Part shown: positions 19,928 through 28,736 of the stretch, piece after piece | Layout: each line of letters begins with the position of its first letter | Position numbering within the stretch: position 1 is the first letter of the stretch | Assembly (NCBI RefSeq): GCF_003012935.1 | Contig: NZ_PUDR01000016.1 | Location: 27,617-91,616 of the forward strand | Source of the DNA: Pannonibacter carbonis | GTDB lineage: Bacteria > Pseudomonadota > Alphaproteobacteria > Rhizobiales > Stappiaceae | Direction: 5' to 3' | DNA length: 64,000 nt | Translations under genes and position numbers: made by a program | The notes under the pieces: model-generated | Told to the model about the DNA's origin: nothing | The model's input: the letters and a program-made list of their open reading frames with translations, nothing else | Databases searched by the model: none

Positions 19928-20614
19928 ATGCCCACAATCCTCATCACCGGTGTCAATCGCGGCATTGGCCTTGCCATCGCCGAAGCCGCACTTGCCCGTG
20001 GCTGGACCGTCGAGGGAAGCTGCCGCAGCCAGGCCCAGGCTGATGCGGTGTCCTTGATACTGGGGCATGGCTTTGAGGCTCATGTCTTCGACGTCACCGA
20101 TCACGCCCAGCTCGCCGAGATTGCCGCAAGCCGGACAGGCCCGCTCGATATCCTGATCAACAATGCCGGTATCATCGGCCCGGACCCAGAGAATCAGAAC
20201 GCGCTTTCGATGGATTTTGCCGGCTTCCGGCAGACACTGGAAGTCAACACGCTGGCCCCCCTCGCCGTCGCCCAAGCCTTCCTGCCGCGGCTGCGCCGGG
20301 CCGAAAACGGGCGGATCCTGACCATCTCCAGCCAGATGGCCTGGATGGGCTATGCCAAGTCGGACCGCCTCGCCTATCGGGCCTCGAAAGCTGCGGTCAA
20401 CAAGGTGATGCAGTGCCTGGCGACCGACCTGGAACCGGAAGGCATTGCCGTCGGCATCGTCGATCCTGGCTGGGTGCGCACGGACATGGGCGGTGACGGT
20501 GCTGACCTGCCCGCCAGCGAAGTGGCCAACGGCATCGTTGACCTGGCCGAAAACCTGGACCTGACCCGTACCGGACGCTTTTTCCGCTGGACCGGCGAGG
20601 AGCGTGAGTTCTGA
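19928..20614 (+). CDS. Short-chain dehydrogenase/reductase
   Basis: 228 residues from ATG 19928 (PTILITGVNRGIGLAIAE), with GGAA upstream. Classical SDR features: TGVNRGIG nucleotide-binding motif, NNAG, catalytic Ser in TISSQMAW and YRASK catalytic Tyr/Lys. The C-terminal half (VDPGWVRTDMGG) resembles the C-factor/CsgA-like subgroup. NAD(P)-dependent reduction of a carbonyl is expected; the substrate is unknown. The BLUF gene follows 124 bp later. Confidence 0.88.
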   Translation: MPTILITGVNRGIGLAIAEAALARGWTVEGSCRSQAQADAVSLILGHGFEAHVFDVTDHAQLAEIAASRTGPLDILINNAGIIGPDPENQNALSMDFAGFRQTLEVNTLAPLAVAQAFLPRLRRAENGRILTISSQMAWMGYAKSDRLAYRASKAAVNKVMQCLATDLEPEGIAVGIVDPGWVRTDMGGDGADLPASEVANGIVDLAENLDLTRTGRFFRWTGEEREF

Positions 20615-20738
20615 GAGTGAAACACTCCCCCTTACTGAAGGCCTGCAGAATTCAGTCGAATTTTCGGAAACAGCTTCAGGGAAGCTATGTATTTTATCTG
20701 ATATGATAGCAGAGTACCGTAACAGGAGGACTGTATCT

Positions 20739-21191
20739 ATGTCGGACCTCTATCATATCTGCTACATGAGCATGATGCAGCGCTCGGAGTTTTCGCAAGG
20801 GATCGCAACTGGTCTCGAGCAACTGATCCAGAACTCGCGCCGCAACAACGCCCAGTCTGGTCTGACTGGCTGCCTTCTCTTTACTGGCGAGGTTTTTCTC
20901 CAGGTCCTTGAAGGCAGTGAAGTCGACGTCCTTGAGACATTCGGCCGCATTTCGCGAGACACACGCCACACGGATGTCCGTGTCCTTAGCGAAGGGCCGA
21001 TCCTTGAGCGCGCCTTCTCGGACATGTTTGCGACCGCCGGCGTGTCGTCGCCGCTCAGCGCCGATGCCATCGAGGAAATCCGCGCCGCTTTTGACAATCC
21101 GTCAAAGCACCTGCATCCGCGCGAGATGACCACCCTGCTGGCTGTCCTGACCCAGGAAGACCGGCACGTGGATGCCTTGCTGGCCAGCTGA
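20739..21191 (+). CDS. Short BLUF-domain blue-light photoreceptor
   Basis: 150 residues from ATG 20739, chosen for the excellent AGGAGGA eight bases upstream and because the domain starts there. The BLUF core spans residues 1-95: Tyr9 (HICYMSM), the Asn in SRRNNAQSGLTG and the Gln in FLQVLEG, which form the flavin hydrogen-bond network, are all present. At the beta5 position where family members have a Trp/Met pair (often DWSMGF), this protein reads SDMFATAG. About 50 mostly helical residues follow, as in PixD-type short BLUF proteins that signal through protein contacts. The 5' flank is AT-richer than its surroundings. No output-domain partner is evident nearby. Confidence 0.88.
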   Translation: MSDLYHICYMSMMQRSEFSQGIATGLEQLIQNSRRNNAQSGLTGCLLFTGEVFLQVLEGSEVDVLETFGRISRDTRHTDVRVLSEGPILERAFSDMFATAGVSSPLSADAIEEIRAAFDNPSKHLHPREMTTLLAVLTQEDRHVDALLAS

Positions 21192-21318
21192 GCTGAGTTG
21201 AGCCAAGCCGAGCGGATACACGACTGGCGTCTGTCGCCGGAGCAGGATAGTTCTCTCTTCCATGTGCCGTCTGCGGTTATCGGAGACGTTTGGACGGCGC
21301 AATGGGGAGACCAGGACC

Positions 21319-23205
21319 TTGAACGGACTGATCGGGTGTATTCTCGCCGGCGGCCTTGGCACGCGCTTCGGCGGCGGCGACAAGAGCCTTGCCGATCTTG
21401 CAGGACGCCCGGTCGTGGCGCATCTCCTGGATCGCCTTGTGCCGCAGGTCGATCATGTCATTCTGAGCGCCAATGGCGATCCGGCCCGTTTTGCCTCCCT
21501 CGGCCTGCCGGTCCTTGCCGACATGCAGCCGGGATATGCCGGACCGCTGGCCGGTGTCCTGGCTGGTCTGACCCATGCCGCCACCCTGCATCCGGCGGCT
21601 CCCGGCCTCCTCACGGTTCCGGCCGATACCCCCTTCATTCCGACTGACCTTGCCGCCCGGCTGTTTGCAGCCTCGGACGGTGGCGAGGTTCCGGTGATGG
21701 CGGAAAGTGCCGGCAGCCTGCATCCGGCCGTGGCTTTCTGGCCCTTGCATCTTCTGCCAGACCTGGCGACGTTCCTGGCCGATCCCGGCAATCGCCGCGT
21801 GCGGGCCTTCCTTTCCGGCAAAAATGCCCGCACGGTGGCTTTTCCAGTCACCCCTGCGGCGTCGGACCCGTTCTTCAACATCAACACACCAGCCGACCTT
21901 GCCACGGCGCAGGGCTTTTTCAGCCCCGGGGTGGACGACTGCCTTCGCCCCGGGCCGCAGCGGCTCAGTCATGAGGATGCCCTTGCGCATCTTATCCGGC
22001 GCCCCCTACCCGCTCCCGGAACAGAAGACATCGGCCTTGCGGTCGCCCGAGGCCGGATCCTGGCCGAGACTGTGACTGCGCCGCGCGATGTGCCGCTTGC
22101 CGACACCGCCGCCGTCGACGGCTACGCCTTTCGCCATACCGATCTCGATCCAGCGGGCGGGTTTTTCCATCTCGAGGCGCGCATCGCCGCCGGCCATCCG
22201 GGCACGCAGCCACTGTCGCCCTGGGCCGCCGCACGCATTTTTACCGGAGCCGTCATGCCCGATGGCGCCGACACCGTTGCCATGCAGGAGGATTGCGAAC
22301 TGGCAACAAAAGACGGCAAGCGCTTCGTCCGGGTTCCCCTGTCGCTCGCACGCGGCGCCAACCGCCGCCGGGCCGGAGAGGACCTGAAACAAGGCGATCT
22401 CCTGCTTGCGCCCGGCGACCGGCTGAGACCGCAGGACATTGCCGCCCTCGCCTCCATTGGCCGCAGCAAGCTGTTGGCCCATAGCCGCATCCGCGTCGGC
22501 CTGCTGTCGACGGGCGATGAGTTGCTGCGCCCGAAGGAGAACCTCGACGGCGCCCCGATGCGGCCCGGCGCGCTATTTGACGCCAACCACTATCTGTTGG
22601 CCAGCCTGCTCGAGACCTGTCCGGCCACCGTGACCGATCTCGGCATCTGCGGCGACCGGCGAGAAGCCCTGCATCTGGCGCTGGCGGAGGCTGCGACCGG
22701 CCAGAACATCATCCTGACCTCGGGCGGGGCCAGCCATGGCGAGGAGGATCATCTTGTCTCGGTGCTCTCGGCACTCGGCCAAGTCGAGATCCTGGATCTC
22801 GCCATCAAGCCCGGCCGCCGGCTGATCCTGGGGCGCATCGGCACCTGCGAGATCATCGGCCTTCCCGGCAACCCGGTCGCGGCGATGATCTCGTTCCTGC
22901 TCTATGCCCGGCCGCTGCTGCTGCGCCGGGCCGGGGCGACGGTCACGCCGCCGCACCGGTTGATGGTGGCAGCCGGGTTCTCCCTGCCCTCGCGCAAGAC
23001 TGGCCGGCGCGAGTTCCACCGGGCCCGGCTGGTTGCCGGCCCTGACGGAACGCTGACCGCCGATCTCTATGCCCGCTCCGGCTCAGGTCTCATCTCCAGC
23101 CTGCGCGCGGCCGATGGCCTTGTCGAACTGGCCGAGGATGTCACCGGCGTCGCCCCCGGCACGCCGGTCCCCTTCCTGTCCTTCGCCGCCCTCGGCGTGA
23201 TCTGA
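21319..23205 (+). CDS. Fused MobA-MoeA: molybdenum cofactor guanylyltransferase and molybdopterin molybdotransferase
   Basis: 628 residues from a TTG at 21319, which has GGGGAGA eight bases upstream; an ATG at 21262 adds 19 residues. Residues about 1-210 are MobA (GCILAGGLGTRFGGGDKSL nucleotide-binding start, VPADTPFIP metal site, FNINTPADL end). After a short linker, residues about 225-628 are a complete MoeA: DTAAVDGYAF, FTGAVMPDGADTV, LLSTGDEL, SGGASHGEEDHL, GLPGNPVAAM and the C-terminal domain IV. MoeA inserts molybdate and MobA adds GMP, so the fusion joins consecutive late steps of bis-MGD synthesis. It stands alone, 5 kb from moaA. Confidence 0.93.
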   Translation: MNGLIGCILAGGLGTRFGGGDKSLADLAGRPVVAHLLDRLVPQVDHVILSANGDPARFASLGLPVLADMQPGYAGPLAGVLAGLTHAATLHPAAPGLLTVPADTPFIPTDLAARLFAASDGGEVPVMAESAGSLHPAVAFWPLHLLPDLATFLADPGNRRVRAFLSGKNARTVAFPVTPAASDPFFNINTPADLATAQGFFSPGVDDCLRPGPQRLSHEDALAHLIRRPLPAPGTEDIGLAVARGRILAETVTAPRDVPLADTAAVDGYAFRHTDLDPAGGFFHLEARIAAGHPGTQPLSPWAAARIFTGAVMPDGADTVAMQEDCELATKDGKRFVRVPLSLARGANRRRAGEDLKQGDLLLAPGDRLRPQDIAALASIGRSKLLAHSRIRVGLLSTGDELLRPKENLDGAPMRPGALFDANHYLLASLLETCPATVTDLGICGDRREALHLALAEAATGQNIILTSGGASHGEEDHLVSVLSALGQVEILDLAIKPGRRLILGRIGTCEIIGLPGNPVAAMISFLLYARPLLLRRAGATVTPPHRLMVAAGFSLPSRKTGRREFHRARLVAGPDGTLTADLYARSGSGLISSLRAADGLVELAEDVTGVAPGTPVPFLSFAALGVI

Positions 23206-23319
23206 CCTCTCGGCAGACAAGAATGCTAGAAAATGTAACGCTGCGGCTTGTCTCAGCTGCAAGCCGCGGCGACTATAATGCATTGCCTTGCATTATGCCG
23301 ATGTCGTGGGGATATACAG

Positions 23320-24726
23320 ATGAGTGCACCGACTGCCGCTGAAACCTATTTTCTGGAACTGATCAACCGGGCAAGGGCGCAGCCGCTGAGTGAAGCCAGC
23401 CGCTATGGTATTGGCCTGAACGATAATCTGGCATCGGGTACAATCTCGTCCAGCGCCAAGCAGCCACTCGCCTTCAGCTTTTTCCTGAACGCATCCGCCG
23501 ATCGCCACACCGCGTCGATGCTTGCAGACAATTATTTTTCGCACACGGGAAGTGACGGCTCCAGTGCCACACAGCGCATCTTCGCGGCTGGTTGGACGTC
23601 GTCTGACGGCAGTTGGCGCACAGGCGAGAACATCTCCTGGCGCGGCAGCACAAGCCCGACCGTCGGGACAAATTCCCCGACCATCGACGGCCACCACGAA
23701 GGCCTTTTCAAATCCGCAGGCCATCGCACCAACATCCTGCAAGATGCCTTTACGGAAATCGGCATTTCCCAGGGCCTTGGTGCCTATGTCAGCAACGGGG
23801 TGACCTATACGCATTCCTCAATGGTCACGCAAAACTTTGCCGATGGAGGCCGAACCTTCATCACCGGGGTCGTGATCAACGACACGGATGGCGACCGCTT
23901 CTATGATATTGGCGAAGGCCTGAGCTCCATTGTCGTCAAGGCAACGGGCGGCGGACGCACCTATACGACCACAAGCTGGGACTCTGGCGCCTATGCCCTC
24001 CAAGTCGCTGACGGCACCTACTCGGTCACCTTCTCTGGCGGCAGTCTCGGCGGCACAATTACGAGGACCGTCACTGTCGCCGGAAAGAACGTCAAGGTCG
24101 ACGGATTCAAGCAAGACGTCGCAGGGGGGAGCGCTGCGACCGCAGGAAATGACACCTTCACCGCCACCGCAGGCAATGACGTGTTCGACGGCCTCGCCGG
24201 CCTCGACACGGTGACCATCGCCGCCACCCGGGCCACCGCGACCATCGCCAAATCCGGCGCTGTCCTGACCGTGACCGGCACCGGGCTCGGCACCGACACC
24301 TTCACCAACATCGAGCGCCTCGCATTCAGCAACGGCACCCTCGCCTTTGACCTTGATGGCAACGCCGGCCAGACCTATCGCCTCTACCAGGCCGCCTTTG
24401 CCCGAACGCCAGACACCGCCGGCCTTGGCCACAACACCCGCCTCGTTGACAACGGGCTGACGATCAAGGACATGTCCGCCGCCTTCATCGGCTCTGCCGA
24501 GTTCATCGCCCGCTACGGCCAGAACACCACCAACACGACATTCATCACCGCCCTTTATCAGAACGTCCTTGGCCGCGGCCCTGATTCTGCCGGCCTTGCC
24601 GGCTGGCAGCAACGCCTCGCCGATGGGTCCTGGTCACGTCCAGATGTTCTCTTCGGCTTCTCCGAAAGCGCGGAAAACAAGGCCCTCGTCGGCGCCGCCA
24701 TCGAAAACGGCATCTGGCTCGGCTGA
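23320..24726 (+). CDS. CAP-domain protein with Cna-like and C-terminal DUF4214 modules, probable type I secretion substrate
   Basis: 468 residues from ATG 23320 (GGGGATA upstream). No signal peptide. Residues about 5-190 are a CAP/SCP domain with conserved His and Glu positions (HTASMLADNYFSHTG, GENISWRG, HHEGLFKSAGHRTNIL). A Cna/SdrD-like beta segment follows (INDTDGDRFYDIGEGLSSI), then an RTX-like GNDTFTATAGNDVFDGLAG and the DUF4214 region (TYRLYQAAFARTPDTAGL ... VLFGFSESAENKALVG). Absence of an N-terminal signal with this C-terminus points to type I secretion (inference). CAP proteins include nucleases, proteases and lipid binders; the activity here is unknown. The C-terminal module is closely similar to that of the protein at 61591. 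Confidence 0.85.
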   Translation: MSAPTAAETYFLELINRARAQPLSEASRYGIGLNDNLASGTISSSAKQPLAFSFFLNASADRHTASMLADNYFSHTGSDGSSATQRIFAAGWTSSDGSWRTGENISWRGSTSPTVGTNSPTIDGHHEGLFKSAGHRTNILQDAFTEIGISQGLGAYVSNGVTYTHSSMVTQNFADGGRTFITGVVINDTDGDRFYDIGEGLSSIVVKATGGGRTYTTTSWDSGAYALQVADGTYSVTFSGGSLGGTITRTVTVAGKNVKVDGFKQDVAGGSAATAGNDTFTATAGNDVFDGLAGLDTVTIAATRATATIAKSGAVLTVTGTGLGTDTFTNIERLAFSNGTLAFDLDGNAGQTYRLYQAAFARTPDTAGLGHNTRLVDNGLTIKDMSAAFIGSAEFIARYGQNTTNTTFITALYQNVLGRGPDSAGLAGWQQRLADGSWSRPDVLFGFSESAENKALVGAAIENGIWLG

Positions 24727-25166
24727 CCTTGTCCGACATCTGATCCTCGCGGGTGGCAGTCCGGAGGCCGCCGCCCGCAAGGATCTGATTGCCATGTCCA
24801 TCAGCAGAGCTGCCAAGGACTGCAGATGACGCAGGGTCGGAGCCATTTCATACAGTCATCCGGATAGCCCGGCATTCCACATGCACAGCCCCTGAGGAAA
24901 ATCCACCCGGATAATTGCTTCAAACAATGCTGTTTCTTCATATGAGTGGTTGAAATCCGGCAAGATATGTTGGGAATATGGTCACCAAGCCTGTAGTCCC
25001 GACAGGGGCTGCCGGCATTGACCTGAAAGTCCTGCAGCCCGTCTGCGCGGCTTTCCGGTGGGTCCCGATGACGGAACCGCCGTTCCAGAAAAATGAAACC
25101 GAACCGGGCAAGGCCAGGGACAGCAGGAACCTGCGGCCGCCTTGCCCTTGATGAGGGGAGTACTTC
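24727..25166. other. Intergenic region before the amino-acid binding protein gene
   Basis: 440 bp. A 16-bp imperfect hairpin (24742-24785) follows the CAP gene and may terminate it. An AT-richer stretch at 24900-24980 probably holds the promoter of the binding-protein gene. No gene is supported. Confidence 0.5.
24742..24785 (+). terminator. Imperfect hairpin behind the CAP/DUF4214 gene
   Basis: GATCCTCGCGGGTGGC pairs with GCCGCCCGCAAGGATC (14 of 16 positions) across a 12-base loop. No T-run follows, so it is only a possible terminator. Confidence 0.4.
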
Positions 25167-25946
25167 ATGCGTATCGCCACTCTGGTCGCCGCCGCGGCCA
25201 TGACCCTGGCCGCCTTTGGCGGTGCTGAAGCCAAGGACTGGTCCAAGGTCCGCATCGGCACCGAAGGCGCCTATCCTCCGTTCAACGTGCTTGGCTCCGA
25301 TGGCTCGCTGACCGGCTTCGACATCGACATCGCCAAGGCCCTTTGCGAAGAGATGAAGGTCGAGTGCGAATTCGTCACCTCTGACTGGGATGGCATCATC
25401 CCGGCGCTGCAGGCCGGCAAGTTCGACGCCATCATTGCGTCCATGTCGATCACCGAAGAGCGCAAGCAGAAGGTCGACTTCACCAACAAGTACTACAACA
25501 CGCCGCCGGCGATTGCCGTTCCGAAGGACAGCAAGATCACCGAGGCGACCGACGCTGCCCTCAAGGGCATGACCCTTGGCGCGCAGTCCTCGACCACCCA
25601 CTCGAACTACGCCGAGGCCAAGCTGAAGTCGGCCGAGCTGAAGCTCTATCCGACCCCGGACGAGTACAAGCTCGACGTCGCCAACGGCCGCATCGACGGC
25701 GTGATCGATGACGTCGTTGTCCTGTCCGACTGGCTCGCCACCGCTGACGGCTCCTGCTGCAAGCTGCTCGGCACCCTGACGTCCGATCCGGTGATCAACG
25801 GCGAAGGCGCCGGCATCGCCATCCGCAAGGAAGACCAGGACCTCAAGGACATGTTCAACACGGCCATCGCCGCGATCCGCGCCAATGGCAAGTACAAGGA
25901 AGTGCAGGACAAGTACTTCGCCTTCGACGTCTACGGCGGCGAATAA
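25167..25946 (+). CDS. Periplasmic amino-acid-binding protein of an ABC importer (HisJ/ArgT-like)
   Basis: 259 residues: signal peptide MRIATLVAAAAMTLAAFGGAEA, then an SBP family 3 fold with GAYPPFN, GFDIDIAKALC, WDGIIPALQAGKFDAIIASM and the GRIDGVIDDVV segment of lobe II. The closest recognisable type is the lysine/arginine/ornithine/histidine binders. A GAGGGGAG ribosome-binding site precedes ATG. Two permease genes follow, separated by a hairpin at 25965-25986. No ATP-binding subunit gene is in the cluster. The exact ligand cannot be fixed from sequence. Confidence 0.9.
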   Translation: MRIATLVAAAAMTLAAFGGAEAKDWSKVRIGTEGAYPPFNVLGSDGSLTGFDIDIAKALCEEMKVECEFVTSDWDGIIPALQAGKFDAIIASMSITEERKQKVDFTNKYYNTPPAIAVPKDSKITEATDAALKGMTLGAQSSTTHSNYAEAKLKSAELKLYPTPDEYKLDVANGRIDGVIDDVVVLSDWLATADGSCCKLLGTLTSDPVINGEGAGIAIRKEDQDLKDMFNTAIAAIRANGKYKEVQDKYFAFDVYGGE

Positions 25947-25964
25947 TCCTGACGCCTGACCGGT

Positions 25965-25986
25965 GCCGGCGGGGCAACCCGCCGGC
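25965..25986 (+). terminator. Attenuator-like hairpin between binding-protein and permease genes
   Basis: GCCGGCGGG-GCAA-CCCGCCGGC followed by GTTTCTCC: perfect 9-bp stem with a stable GCAA tetraloop, 19 bp after the binding-protein stop codon. Hairpins here commonly protect the upstream message and cut read-through, keeping binding protein in excess over permease. Confidence 0.65.
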
Positions 25987-26082
25987 GTTTCTCCCGTTTG
26001 AACACGGGCAGGACCGGTTGTTGCAGTTCCGGCGCTGTGCGGATCCGCTCCGCCAGCCAGATCACGGCTTCCAGCTCATACA

Positions 26083-26796
26083 ATGACCGAGGTCCTGACA
26101 CTTCTTTCCTTCGGACCCGACGGCTGGGGCGACGAAATCGCATCCGGTATTCTCGTCACCGTGTCCCTCGGCCTTGCGACCCTGCCCTTCGGGCTCGTCG
26201 CCGGTTTCCTGCTCGCCCTTGCCAAGAACTCGCGCGAACCCTCGCTGCGGCTGGCGGCGGGCATCTACACCACCATTTTCCGTGGCCTGCCCGAGCTTCT
26301 GACCCTGTTCCTGGTCTATTTCGGGGTGCAGATCGCGGTGAAAAGTCTCGCTGAAGCGATGGGACTGGGCTTCACCATTGAGGTCAACAGTTTCGTGGCC
26401 GGCATGATCGCGCTGACACTGGTGTTCTCATCCTATGCCAGCGAGGCCTTCCTGTCGGCGTTTCGCGGCATCCCGCGCGGCCAGTATGAAGGCAGCCAGG
26501 CGCTTGGTCTCAACAAGTTCCTGACCATGCGTCACGTGGTCCTGCCGCAGTTGATCCGGCTGGCGCTCCCCGCATTGGCCAACCTGTGGCTAATTCTCCT
26601 GAAGGAAACCTCGCTGGTCTCCACCATCGGGCTTGCCGATGTGGTGCGCCAGACCGGCGTTGCCGCACGCATCACCAAGGAACCGTTCCTGTTCTATGGT
26701 CTGGCCTGCCTGATTTATCTGGTCCTCGCCATGATCTCCTCCTCCGGCATCGCCCGCATCGAACGCTGGTCCAAGCGTGGGGAGGCCGTGCGATGA
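26083..26796 (+). CDS. Amino-acid ABC transporter permease (HisQ type)
   Basis: 237 residues, about five membrane helices. It contains the BPD_transp_1 region with GLATLPFGLVAGFLLALAK and the EAA loop EGSQALGLNKF followed by VVLPQ that docks on the ATPase. It forms the first half of the inner-membrane channel of the importer started by the gene at 25167. Its stop overlaps the start of the second permease gene in ATGA (26793-26796), indicating translational coupling. Confidence 0.9.
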   Translation: MTEVLTLLSFGPDGWGDEIASGILVTVSLGLATLPFGLVAGFLLALAKNSREPSLRLAAGIYTTIFRGLPELLTLFLVYFGVQIAVKSLAEAMGLGFTIEVNSFVAGMIALTLVFSSYASEAFLSAFRGIPRGQYEGSQALGLNKFLTMRHVVLPQLIRLALPALANLWLILLKETSLVSTIGLADVVRQTGVAARITKEPFLFYGLACLIYLVLAMISSSGIARIERWSKRGEAVR

Positions 26797-27617
26797 CAGA
26801 GCTGTCGACCGCGATCCGCCCGCCCGTACCGCCGCGCCCGTGGACGGCAGCCCGCATCACCGGCCATGTGCTGATGGCGCTGTGGATCGTCTCCTTCGCC
26901 TTCCTGCTCTTGTATCTGTTCAACAACATCGGCAGCGATTTCGTCGCCAACTATGCGCCAAAGTACCTCAGCGGGCTGGTCATCACCCTGCAGCTCGTGG
27001 TGACGTCGGTCGTTGCCGGTGCCCTGCTGTCGGTGCCGGTGGCCCTTGCGCGCAATTCGAAGAACCGGATCCTGTCGGGCATTGCCTATGGCTATGTCTA
27101 TTTCTTCCGCGGCACCCCGCTGCTGGCCCAGACCTTCCTGTTCTACTACGGCGTCGGCACCTTCCGCGAAGCCTTTGAAACGGTTGGCCTCTGGTGGTTC
27201 TTCCGTGAGGCCTGGTACTGCGTGCTGCTGGCCTTCGCCCTCAACACCGCCGCCTACCAGGCCGAGATCCTGCGAGGCGCGGTGCTCAATGTGGCGCGCG
27301 GCCAGTGGGAAGGCGGCCAGGCGCTCGGCCTCACGCGCAATGTCATCTTCTTCAAGATCATCCTGCCACAGGCGCTGATCACCGCACTCCGGCCCTATGG
27401 CAACGAGATCATCCTGATGCTGAAGGGCTCCGCGATTGCGGCCATCGTCACCATCTTCGACCTGATGGGCGAGACGCGGCGCGCCTATTCGCGCAGTTTC
27501 GACTTCCAGGCTTACATCTGGGCCGCCGTGATCTATCTCATGATGGTGGAAACCCTGCGCCAGGTCTGGGAAAAGCTGGAACAGCGGCTGACCCGTCATC
27601 TGGTGCGCAGCGAATAA
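26793..27617 (+). CDS. Amino-acid ABC transporter permease (HisM type)
   Basis: 274 residues from ATG 26793, with GGGGAGG seven bases upstream; the longer open frame upstream lies inside the previous gene. Five or six helices, with FFRGTPLLAQTFLFYYG and the EAA loop EGGQALGLTRNVIF followed by IILPQ. It pairs with the HisQ-type protein as a heterodimeric channel. The next gene (27669) encodes a dehydrogenase, not the expected ATPase, so the ATP-binding subunit must be encoded elsewhere or shared. Confidence 0.9.
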   Translation: MTELSTAIRPPVPPRPWTAARITGHVLMALWIVSFAFLLLYLFNNIGSDFVANYAPKYLSGLVITLQLVVTSVVAGALLSVPVALARNSKNRILSGIAYGYVYFFRGTPLLAQTFLFYYGVGTFREAFETVGLWWFFREAWYCVLLAFALNTAAYQAEILRGAVLNVARGQWEGGQALGLTRNVIFFKIILPQALITALRPYGNEIILMLKGSAIAAIVTIFDLMGETRRAYSRSFDFQAYIWAAVIYLMMVETLRQVWEKLEQRLTRHLVRSE

Positions 27618-27668
27618 CCTCGGATCGCCGGGACGCGAGCCCGGCTCTCAAGACATGTGGAGTTGAAC

Positions 27669-28550
27669 ATGGCCAAGGTGGCATTCATCGGCTTGGGCGT
27701 CATGGGCTATCCCATGGCCGGCTATCTCGCCTCGCGCGGCAGCCACGAGGTAACGGTCTACAACCGCACCCGCGCCAAGGCGGACAAATGGGTCACTGAC
27801 CATGGCGGCAAGGCGGCTGCGACCCCGCGTGAGGCTGCCGAGGGCTGCGACTTTGTTTTCGCCTGTGTCGGCAATGATGACGACCTGCGCGCGGTCACCA
27901 CCGGCCCGGATGGCGCCTTCCACGGCCTGAAGGCCGGCGCGGTGTTCATCGACCACACCACGGCCTCGGCCGAAGTCGCAAGGGAACTCGGCGCTGCGGC
28001 TGCCGCACGTGGCTGCCATTTCATCGACGCACCGGTGTCGGGCGGACAAGCGGGTGCCGAGAAGGGCATTCTCACCGTCATGTGCGGCGGTGAACCGGAC
28101 GTGTTCGAACGTGCGAAGCCGGTCATCGAGTGCTTTGCCAAGTTCGTCGGCCTGATGGGTCCGGTCGGCGCTGGCCAGCTGACCAAGATGGTCAACCAGA
28201 TCTGCATCGCCGGTGTGGTCCAGGGGCTGGCCGAAGCCATTCACTTCGCCAAGCAGGCCGGTCTTGATGTTCCCAATGTCATCTCGGCCATCCGCGGCGG
28301 TGCGGCCCAGTCCTGGCAGATGGAAAACCGCTGGGAGACCATGGCAGCGGGCAAGTTCGAGTTCGGCTTTGCCGTCGACTGGATGCGCAAGGACCTCGGC
28401 ATCGTGCTCGGCACCGCCAAGTCCACCGGCGCCCGCCTGCCGCTGACCGCCCTCGTCGACCAGTTCTACGGCGACGTCCAGGCCATGGGCGGCAACCGCT
28501 GGGACACCTCCAGCCTCATCGCGCGGCTCGACGGCGTGAAGAAGGACTGA
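27669..28550 (+). CDS. Beta-hydroxyacid dehydrogenase (3-hydroxyisobutyrate dehydrogenase family)
   Basis: 293 residues from ATG 27669 (GGAG six bases upstream). The N-terminal Rossmann motif GLGVMGYPMA, the substrate signature DAPVSGGQAGAEKGILTVM and the catalytic Lys in GAGQLTKMVNQ are intact. Family members oxidise 3-hydroxyisobutyrate, tartronate semialdehyde and related compounds with NAD(P); the substrate is not clear. It follows the permease genes after 51 bp and may be cotranscribed, which would link it to breakdown of the imported amino acid (inference). A palindromic repeat follows. Confidence 0.88.
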   Translation: MAKVAFIGLGVMGYPMAGYLASRGSHEVTVYNRTRAKADKWVTDHGGKAAATPREAAEGCDFVFACVGNDDDLRAVTTGPDGAFHGLKAGAVFIDHTTASAEVARELGAAAAARGCHFIDAPVSGGQAGAEKGILTVMCGGEPDVFERAKPVIECFAKFVGLMGPVGAGQLTKMVNQICIAGVVQGLAEAIHFAKQAGLDVPNVISAIRGGAAQSWQMENRWETMAAGKFEFGFAVDWMRKDLGIVLGTAKSTGARLPLTALVDQFYGDVQAMGGNRWDTSSLIARLDGVKKD

Positions 28551-28586
28551 GGATAGGGTTGGGGGGCGGCGGCGCCCCCAGCGCCC

Positions 28587-28705
28587 CTCGTCGCTCCTGC
28601 GGAGGCAGGAGCCTAGTAACCACCTGAACTGCTTGGTTGCTCCGGAGGCTACCCAGCCAACTATCGCCCCGTTTACTGGGCTCCTGCCTGCGCAGGAGCG
28701 ACGAG
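28587..28705. repeat. Palindromic intergenic repeat, family B, copy 2
   Basis: 119 bp. CTCGTCGCTCCTGCGGAGGC and AGGAGCCTAGTAAC at the left are inverted at the right (ACTGGGCTCCTGCCTGCGCA, GGAGCGACGAG). Like copy 1 at 11714-11827 it lies between convergent genes. The arms are near-identical between copies while the centres differ. Confidence 0.85.
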
Positions 28706-28736
28706 GAGGCCAGACTTGCCTCCTCATTCTCCACCC

